Of a stretch of DNA of 11,654 bases, positions 7,084 through 11,654 are shown in pieces; within the stretch, counting starts at the first letter, position 1; the number at the start of each line of letters is the position of its first letter. The notes beneath the pieces were generated by a model. The model searched no databases and was not told the origin of the DNA. It saw only the letters and a list, made by a program, of their open reading frames with translations. The DNA comes from SAR202 cluster bacterium (lineage in GTDB: Bacteria > Chloroflexota > Dehalococcoidia > Lucifugimonadales > UBA1123): the NCBI GenBank assembly GCA_030743915.1, contig JASLRP010000125.1, positions 1 to 11,654 of the forward strand. Direction: 5' to 3'. Position numbers and translations under genes: made by a program.

Positions 7084-9113
7084 GACCGAACAATCTCATC
7101 GCCGACCGTGCGTCTTGTTCGGCGCGTGAAACCGACATAAGTCAACGCAAATACGAGAGCGAGTCCGGCCAAACCAACCCAGGACAACGACGGGACAGGC
7201 TCTGAGGCTACCGCCAACGACTGGCCTGCTTTCAAGCCATCCACCCTGCCCCACCCGAAGGTTTGATCGACTCCTGAATCTCCCAGGTCGATGGCTGTAT
7301 TTTGAATCGCCGCTCGCAAAGCTGACCGATCTGCCGTCGGGTCGTCGCCAGACTCTCCAGCGCGAAGGGATGGCTTGACCTCCAGGAGGAGCGCCGCGAG
7401 ACCTGCGACGTGCGGCGCAGCAGCCGACGTCCCGAAGAATGGGTTCGAAAAACCTCCAGAGCCCGTGATCGACACGCCGTCAATCGCAGTGACATCCGGC
7501 TTCAAAGCGCCATTATTAGTTGGCCCTCTGCTGGAATACGCCTCAATGGTGTCTATCCCTGAATCGAAAGCCGAGATTGCGCCAACCGACAGCACGCCGC
7601 CTCCCGAATCGCTCTGCGCTGGCACGCTGCTGGCAGTGGTGTTGAAGTTGAACTTGGAGCCATTGGAGCAGGACGCGCCGCCAAACACAAACATCTCCAT
7701 TTTCTTGGGCGCGGCTCGATTCTCTGAATTCTGTGTGTAAATCTCGTAGGTCCGGGTGACGCCGCTGGAGTTTTTGACTGCTACCGATTCGAACGGGTTT
7801 TTGGTCACGCCGGGGTTGTCGGATGTCCCGGAAGCAACGATTACCTCAGTGACAGTGTCGCGAACGAAGATATCGTAGTCGTTCTCAGCAAAGCCATGCG
7901 TGTCGTCCCAGTTGAGGAATATTGTGGCGGTTTGCCCATTGAGCAGATCGATCAGGTTGGCGGTGGTCGGGCCGACGCTTTTGCAATCGGTAGTCTGAGA
8001 CGTGGCCTGGAATCGGTGGAGGGAACCGGAAATGCCGACAATCGCCGCGCCGTCGACACCGGAATCCACGAATGGCTCCTCATAGTGTCGCTGGGCCTGA
8101 TTGCCGACCGACGTGTAGTAACCTCTGATCTTGTTGGATTGCCTGTTCAATTCTTCGGCGGTGTTGGCCGACACCGGGCTGGTCTGATCGTATGCGAACC
8201 CAAACCATCCGATGTCGTCCACCACAACGTCGCTGTTGGCGGCCAGGAAATCCACCGCCGCGTTGAACTCCAGGTGCGTGGCGAAATTCGCAAATCGGAG
8301 TTGGGCGTCCGGCGCGATGTCATGAACGATCTCCAACATAGCACTGCCTTCCGCTCCAGTCCCTCCTGACAGCCCGGCTTCCAGGTTCGCGTCAGACCGA
8401 AACGAGACTGCCTCCACGCCTCCAGTGGTCTGAATCAACGTGCCTGAACCATTTCGAATGAAAGTCGTAACGGGAAGGTCGCCGCTTGAAATGGCGTTGC
8501 TGAGTCCGAATATCCCATCAGAAATCACTCCCACAGTGATCCCTTTTCCGGACACTGCCAGCGTCGCCCGCAGATCATCGAAGTTCAACAGCGCGTCCCC
8601 CTGGCTTTGTTGCGATCCGGCGTTCGTCCGACCGTAGTTTGGCAGCGAGATGTATGCTACATCCTCTATCTCCGCGGCATCAGAAATCCGCGAGACAGGC
8701 AGAGACACCTGTACCAACATGCCGGATTCGTCTTGGCGTTCGATGAGCGCTCCCATGGAACGCAAATTGCCCAACACAATCGGGCCAGCCGCCTCGACAA
8801 GATGGACATACACCTGCACGAAACCGGAATCACCAATCCTCAAAATTCGACCGCTCGACATCGCGTTCAACTGATCATTTGCAGCATAGAGATTCGCAGG
8901 CGAGGCAGCGCGACCGACCGGCAGATTCCGAACCGTCGATGCCAGCAGCGCAACGTTTGAAGACATTTTCTTTGGCGCCGCCCCGTTGATCGTCACTAAA
9001 CTCAGAGTTGTCGTTGCCGAATTCGAAACCCCTTGACCGGCCGCCATCACAGGCCCATGTGTCGCCCAGACCATGATCGCCGCAAATGCCAATATGCCAA
9101 AGCGAATTATCAC
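7080..9113 (-). CDS. secreted subtilisin-fold protease (S8/S53-like) with Glu at the catalytic His position and C-terminal anchor
   Basis: 677 residues from a GTG start (9111-9113). Starting here keeps a complete signal peptide: MIIRF, a hydrophobic core and cleavage near VMAA at 22-25. Residues 26 to about 185 are a probable propeptide. The protease domain has Asp199 (GVISDG), then GAEGSAMLEIVHDIAPDA (253-270), where subtilisins have HGT-x-VA-x-I-x-x-x-AP-x-A; Glu255 falls on the catalytic His. Asn338 (SVGN) is the oxyanion residue and Ser563 (GTSAAAPHVAG) the nucleophile. Between them, residues 363-480 form a PPC-like beta insert; the only two cysteines, 377 and 482, flank it and may form a disulfide. 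A Glu-Asp-Ser site recalls the S53 sedolisins and S53-like relatives, whereas the retained Asn is subtilisin-like. The tail is VPSLSWVGL, a hydrophobic helix, then TRRTRR. The first gene of a coupled operon; promoter at 9200-9227. Confidence 0.9.
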   Translation of the reverse strand: MIIRFGILAFAAIMVWATHGPVMAAGQGVSNSATTTLSLVTINGAAPKKMSSNVALLASTVRNLPVGRAASPANLYAANDQLNAMSSGRILRIGDSGFVQVYVHLVEAAGPIVLGNLRSMGALIERQDESGMLVQVSLPVSRISDAAEIEDVAYISLPNYGRTNAGSQQSQGDALLNFDDLRATLAVSGKGITVGVISDGIFGLSNAISSGDLPVTTFIRNGSGTLIQTTGGVEAVSFRSDANLEAGLSGGTGAEGSAMLEIVHDIAPDAQLRFANFATHLEFNAAVDFLAANSDVVVDDIGWFGFAYDQTSPVSANTAEELNRQSNKIRGYYTSVGNQAQRHYEEPFVDSGVDGAAIVGISGSLHRFQATSQTTDCKSVGPTTANLIDLLNGQTATIFLNWDDTHGFAENDYDIFVRDTVTEVIVASGTSDNPGVTKNPFESVAVKNSSGVTRTYEIYTQNSENRAAPKKMEMFVFGGASCSNGSKFNFNTTASSVPAQSDSGGGVLSVGAISAFDSGIDTIEAYSSRGPTNNGALKPDVTAIDGVSITGSGGFSNPFFGTSAAAPHVAGLAALLLEVKPSLRAGESGDDPTADRSALRAAIQNTAIDLGDSGVDQTFGWGRVDGLKAGQSLAVASEPVPSLSWVGLAGLALVFALTYVGFTRRTRRTVGDEIVRS
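7083..7199 (-). other. C-terminal IPTL-CTERM-like tail of the subtilisin-fold protease
   Basis: Residues 639-677: VPSLSWVGL, a hydrophobic helix to about residue 661, then TRRTRR and a short hydrophilic end. VPSLSxxGL is close to the IPTLxxWG motif of exosortase H substrates. It lines up with the tail of the next gene product (IPSVGALGM then helix then RRR). A simple membrane anchor with cytoplasmic arginines is the alternative. Confidence 0.58.
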
Positions 9114-9199
9114 GCTATGGCTGACCTGACACCAGCGCTGCCATCAATCGACAGTTCATTTTGGACTGGAGAACACGGCCGACGAGTGATCATCTTTAG

Positions 9200-9227
9200 A
9201 TTCTACCGTAGAGCGCCTTTCAGTCAA
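9200..9227 (-). promoter_or_regulatory. sigma70-type promoter of the protease operon
   Basis: Minus strand TTGACT (9222-9227), a 16-nt spacer, and TAGAAT (9200-9205). Both boxes match five of six consensus bases. Transcription would start near 9193 and give a leader of about 80 nt before the GTG at 9113. It faces away from the tRNA promoter, so the region 9114-9387 is a divergent promoter zone. Confidence 0.6.
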
Positions 9228-9318
9228 TGTACATGCCTGAACCAAATAACCCCATTTTCAGCATTGGAATCCTGCCTCAAGAAATTGTCGGCATGCTGGA
9301 TTTCCGAGATCGATTCGG

Positions 9319-9348
9319 TGGACAATCCTCCACACTTTTGGCTATAAT
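9319..9348 (+). promoter_or_regulatory. sigma70-type promoter of the tRNA-Leu/tRNA-Cys unit
   Basis: TGGACA (9319-9324), an 18-nt spacer and a perfect TATAAT (9343-9348). Start of transcription is expected near 9355, about 33 nt before the tRNA-Leu 5' end. This is typical for a stable-RNA promoter. Confidence 0.7.
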
Positions 9349-9387
9349 TAACGCGTTGGCTGGATTCGCTGCAGAGCGAACCATTGC

Positions 9388-9475
9388 GCCGAGGTGGTGG
9401 AATTGGTAGACACGCAGCGTTGAGGGCGCTGTGGCCGAATAGGCTGTAGGAGTTCGAGTCTCCTCCTCGGCACCA
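9388..9475 (+). tRNA. tRNA-Leu, anticodon GAG
   Basis: 88 nt including an encoded CCA (9473-9475). The acceptor stem GCCGAGG (9388-9394) pairs with CCTCGGC (9465-9471), with discriminator A at 9472, the Leu identity base. The anticodon stem is CAGCG/CGCTG around the loop TTGAGGG, with anticodon GAG at 9422-9424 reading CUC/CUU. A long variable arm lies at about 9432-9447, as expected for class II tRNA-Leu. The T stem is AGGAG/CTCCT with TTCGAGT in the loop. All stems pair perfectly. Confidence 0.97.
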
Positions 9476-9497
9476 ATCATTGCCAAGCATCCAACAG

Positions 9498-9574
9498 GGC
9501 GACGTAGCCAAGCGGTCTAAGGCGGGGGTCTGCAAAACCCCTATTCGGCGGTTCGAATCCGCCCGTCGCCTCCA
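9498..9574 (+). tRNA. tRNA-Cys, anticodon GCA
   Basis: 77 nt including an encoded CCA (9572-9574). The acceptor stem GGCGACG (9498-9504) pairs with CGTCGCC (9564-9570). The discriminator is T at 9571, the U73 that is the main identity element for cysteinyl-tRNA synthetase. The anticodon stem GGGGT/ACCCC surrounds CTGCAAA, with GCA at 9532-9534. It begins 22 nt after tRNA-Leu, with no promoter between, so both come from one transcript. Confidence 0.97.
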
Positions 9575-9591
9575 GCTTCGATACACCATTG

Positions 9592-9627
9592 CCCCCTCTT
9601 GTGAATTGCCGGAGGGGGTTTTTGTTT
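9592..9627 (+). terminator. rho-independent terminator of the tRNA unit
   Basis: CCCCCTC (9592-9598) and GAGGGGG (9612-9618) form a perfect 7-bp GC-rich stem with a 13-nt loop, followed at once by a T-rich run (TTTTTGTTT, 9619-9627). It lies 17 nt after tRNA-Cys. Confidence 0.85.
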
Positions 9628-9738
9628 GCCAGATTATTGATATCATTCAATCCGGCTCGGTGACATCTTTTCTCACTTTATCACTGAGTCGATTGGCGAT
9701 ATGCTCGTGGTCTTAGATTCAGTCTCAGGGAGGTTCCT

Positions 9739-10803
9739 ATGCGATACGCAGGACGATTTGTCGTCGAAACGCACGCCCACATCACTACACTCTACAAACC
9801 TGTCGAGACAAAGAACAAAGCCTGGCAAGGCGCGGCTGAGGTGGCAGATAACTCCGAGATGTGCCTCTACGACATGGAGCGTTACGGCATCGACATGTGC
9901 CTGATAAAACCTCCCAGCCAGCTCGGCCCGACCAACGATTTCCACGCTGAAATCGTGGATAAACACCCCGACAAATTCCGCGCCTTCTGCACCGATCAGA
10001 CCCAAAAACTCAAAGTCGCGCAGGGCGAAGCAAATTGGGATATCGACGCTTCTGCCCGCGAGGTTGAAGACGCTCTGAAGACAGGCAAATTCATCGGCAT
10101 TGGCGAGTTCGTGCCCAGGGACTGGAATCCACGCAAGATCTACGGCTTCGAGGAACGCCTGAACGAATGGCGCATCTTCATGGACCTGGCGCGGGCATAC
10201 AAAGTGACCATCGACTATCATGAGTTTTCCGGCGGTCACCATTGGGACCACTGGACGCTGCTCAGGCGTCTGGCGGGAGAATATCCAGATGTCCCGATCA
10301 TCGTCTGCCATGCGGGACACTCGGCGGGTGGATACAATAACGGAGAACAGGTGCTGCGTCAGGCTCTGGGCGCGACCGCCAGTGGGTGGCGCAACGGCGC
10401 CAACAACATATACTTGGAAACCGAAACCTGGCCCGCAGAATACTTCAGAATCGCTATGGATGATCCCAATGTCGGGATCACTCAGCTACTATGGGGCGGG
10501 GATTACGGCTCCCGGCAGTACATCGTGGCCCCGAGAGATCGGGATCAGACCAAATACGCCGCCTTCATGAGAAGATGGCAACTGGTCGCTCCCTATCAGG
10601 TGGACTGGTGGGGCACAGCCCTGCACCGCATCGACGAAGTTCGGAATTTCGCCACCCAGGATGAAATCAACCTGATAATGGGCGGAAACGCGGCCAGAGT
10701 GTTCGATCTTCCTCTGCCCATGCCCTACCATCGGATGTTCATGAATGGCAGGCCGGACCACTGGGGCGCGTATTGGCAGGGTTCGATGGCCGATTCGAAC
10801 TGA
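9739..10803 (+). CDS. amidohydrolase family 2 (Amidohydro_2) metal-dependent hydrolase
   Basis: 354 residues. The ATG at 9739 has a strong AGGGAGG at 9727-9733 with a 5-nt spacer. This is a cytoplasmic TIM-barrel protein of the PF04909 type. ETHAHI holds the first-strand H-x-H (His12, His14). GIGEFV is at about 120-125. His161 in DYHEF and His191/His194 in CHAGHS are the later metal-ligand candidates, and Asp255 in GGDYG is the catalytic Asp. The family signature GGNAARVFDLP closes the barrel at 315-325. Members hydrolyse or decarboxylate ring compounds and esters/amides, and the substrate cannot be read from sequence. The oxidoreductase gene follows after 45 nt with its own ribosome site, so the two probably act in one catabolic step series. 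I see no convincing promoter in 9628-9738. Confidence 0.88.
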   Translation: MRYAGRFVVETHAHITTLYKPVETKNKAWQGAAEVADNSEMCLYDMERYGIDMCLIKPPSQLGPTNDFHAEIVDKHPDKFRAFCTDQTQKLKVAQGEANWDIDASAREVEDALKTGKFIGIGEFVPRDWNPRKIYGFEERLNEWRIFMDLARAYKVTIDYHEFSGGHHWDHWTLLRRLAGEYPDVPIIVCHAGHSAGGYNNGEQVLRQALGATASGWRNGANNIYLETETWPAEYFRIAMDDPNVGITQLLWGGDYGSRQYIVAPRDRDQTKYAAFMRRWQLVAPYQVDWWGTALHRIDEVRNFATQDEINLIMGGNAARVFDLPLPMPYHRMFMNGRPDHWGAYWQGSMADSN

Positions 10804-10848
10804 CCGAGAATTCTTGAAACTGTCCCCGCCACGCATCAGGAGAAGCAA

Positions 10849-11654
10849 ATGAAAATCGGAGTATCAGCCACGTTCGCTGTAGCGCTGGGAGCCGCCCCGG
10901 GCTCGGAAGGCGAGTACCTGCAACAGATTGCCCGCACGCTTGAGGAGTCGGGTTACGACTCCATCTGGCTGGCAGACAGGACAGTTTATCCGGTGGACCT
11001 TGTGGATCGATATCCTGACAGGTGGGGACCTGGACAGGCCGACCCGCAGGGCCAGAACGTCATCGAGCCACTGACTTCCATGAGTTTCGTGGCTGGAAGC
11101 ACAACGACATTGAAACTCGGTTTCAGCGTCCTGATACTGCCTTTGCGTCACCCAGTATTAAACGCCAAGATGATTTCTACTCTGGATGTTCTCTCCGGCG
11201 GACGGGTAATCTTCGGCGCAGGCATCGGGTGGATGCCTGAGGAGTTCGAGGGCATGGCCGCAGATTTTCACGCACGAGGCAGCGTCACGGATGAGCATAT
11301 CGAGATGTTCAAAACCCTTTGCGGCGAGGATGGAGCAACCTACCAGGGCGAACATTTTCAGGTTTCAGGGAAGACGTTCTATCCCAAGCCGATTCAGAAG
11401 CCCCACCCTCCAGTTTGGGTCGCCGGCAACAGCAGGGCCGCCATGCGGCGAGCAGTCAGACACGGTGACGGTTGGTTCCCCATCAGCCATCGAGTCGAGG
11501 AGTTTATTGAGGGCAAAGAATCTCTCAGGGAAATCTGCGAGGCGGAAGGCAGAGACCCGGATTCAGTCACAACGGCGCTGTCCTTGTCTCTGCGTTTGGG
11601 AAGGTCTGTGTCAACTCCTGACGGAAACCGCCAACCGCTGTCCGGCGCGATGTT
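10849..11654 (+). CDS. LLM-class (luciferase-like) flavin/F420-dependent oxidoreductase, 3' truncated by window
   Basis: The ATG at 10849 follows AGGAGA at 10838-10843 by 5 nt. The frame stays open to the window end, giving 268 codons of an expected total somewhat above 300. The start MKIGVSATFA, the segment EESGYDSIWLAD (32-43) and KLGFSVLILPLRHP (89-102) match the luciferase-like monooxygenase barrel (PF00296). LDVLSGGRVIFGAGIGWMPEEFEGM (112-136), a following TDE and PKPIQKPHPPVWVAG (179-193) also match. The GAGIGWMPEEF pattern is the type seen in the probable F420-dependent subgroup, but FMN use cannot be excluded. It is a soluble protein. Together with the amidohydrolase upstream it suggests breakdown of an organic ring or amide compound; that link is inferred from spacing only. 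Confidence 0.9.
   Translation, partial: MKIGVSATFAVALGAAPGSEGEYLQQIARTLEESGYDSIWLADRTVYPVDLVDRYPDRWGPGQADPQGQNVIEPLTSMSFVAGSTTTLKLGFSVLILPLRHPVLNAKMISTLDVLSGGRVIFGAGIGWMPEEFEGMAADFHARGSVTDEHIEMFKTLCGEDGATYQGEHFQVSGKTFYPKPIQKPHPPVWVAGNSRAAMRRAVRHGDGWFPISHRVEEFIEGKESLREICEAEGRDPDSVTTALSLSLRLGRSVSTPDGNRQPLSGAM

Larger units (their letters stand above)
9114..9387. other. divergent promoter region between protease operon and tRNA unit
   Basis: 274 nt without a convincing gene. It holds the two outward-facing promoters listed separately (9200-9227 minus, 9319-9348 plus) and the roughly 80-nt leader of the protease operon. I see no riboswitch-like fold, terminator or operator repeat. Confidence 0.6.

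Noticed and set aside
9224..9646. A 140-codon minus-strand frame across the tRNA genes
   Set aside because: It runs through two perfectly folded tRNAs and a terminator; a matching protein would be the common artefact of translating tRNA loci.
9637..9719. Possible promoter boxes before the amidohydrolase (TTGATA near 9637; TTGGCG/TAGATT at 9693-9719)
   Set aside because: The first has no -10 at proper spacing; the second has a 15-nt spacer and would start transcription inside the ribosome binding site.
9673..10320. A 215-codon open frame on the minus strand opposite the amidohydrolase
   Set aside because: The opposite strand carries a complete amidohydrolase with strong Shine-Dalgarno and metal-ligand motifs; this frame only mirrors its codon pattern.
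1..11654. CRISPR arrays, insertion sequences, phage or toxin-antitoxin genes
   Set aside because: No regularly spaced direct repeats, transposase motifs or terminal inverted repeats were seen on either strand. Two tRNAs are present, which can serve as integration sites, but no integrase gene or repeated tRNA 3' end is visible here.

Overview
The window looks like ordinary bacterial chromosome of moderately high GC. It has eight protein genes, two of them cut by the window edges, and two tRNAs. I see no insertion sequence, phage gene, CRISPR array or plasmid gene. The mix of an F420/LLM-type oxidoreductase beside an amidohydrolase-2 protein, a short cyanobacterial/plastid-like RNase II and DUF11-bearing secreted proteases fits Chloroflexota, perhaps the Dehalococcoidia/SAR202 side. 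That placement is inference from gene content only; no rRNA or universal marker is present to prove it.

Layout. (1) 1-1147, plus strand: the C-terminal half of a PLP-dependent serine/threonine dehydratase, followed 31 nt later by a DinB-like helical-bundle protein. (2) 1154-2302, minus strand: an M42/M28-like metallo-aminopeptidase, convergent with the DinB-like gene across a 6-nt gap. (3) 2554-4638, plus strand: an RNase II/R family exoribonuclease with all catalytic aspartates. (4) 4639-9113, minus strand: a two-gene operon for secreted, probably surface-anchored proteases. The first gene (7080-9113) is a subtilisin-fold protease whose catalytic His position is Glu, as in sedolisins. The second (4639-7083) is a trypsin-type S1 protease followed by four DUF11 modules. 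The two overlap by ATGA, and both end in the same kind of Pro-Ser motif + hydrophobic helix + Arg cluster, resembling IPTL/PEP-CTERM sorting signals. (5) 9388-9574, plus strand: tRNA-Leu(GAG) and tRNA-Cys(GCA), with a strong promoter before them and a rho-independent terminator after. (6) 9739 to the window end, plus strand: an amidohydrolase-2 family protein and an LLM-class (luciferase-like) oxidoreductase, 45 nt apart, probably one transcript.

The most interesting part is the protease operon. A good sigma70-type promoter at 9200-9227 (minus strand) should transcribe both genes. Their products share export signals and the same unusual C-terminal tail, so they are likely exported and anchored together. 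One has an acidic, sedolisin-like catalytic site and the other a classic trypsin triad in zymogen form, which raises the possibility of a paired surface proteolysis system or an activation cascade. The remaining genes are housekeeping or general catabolism.
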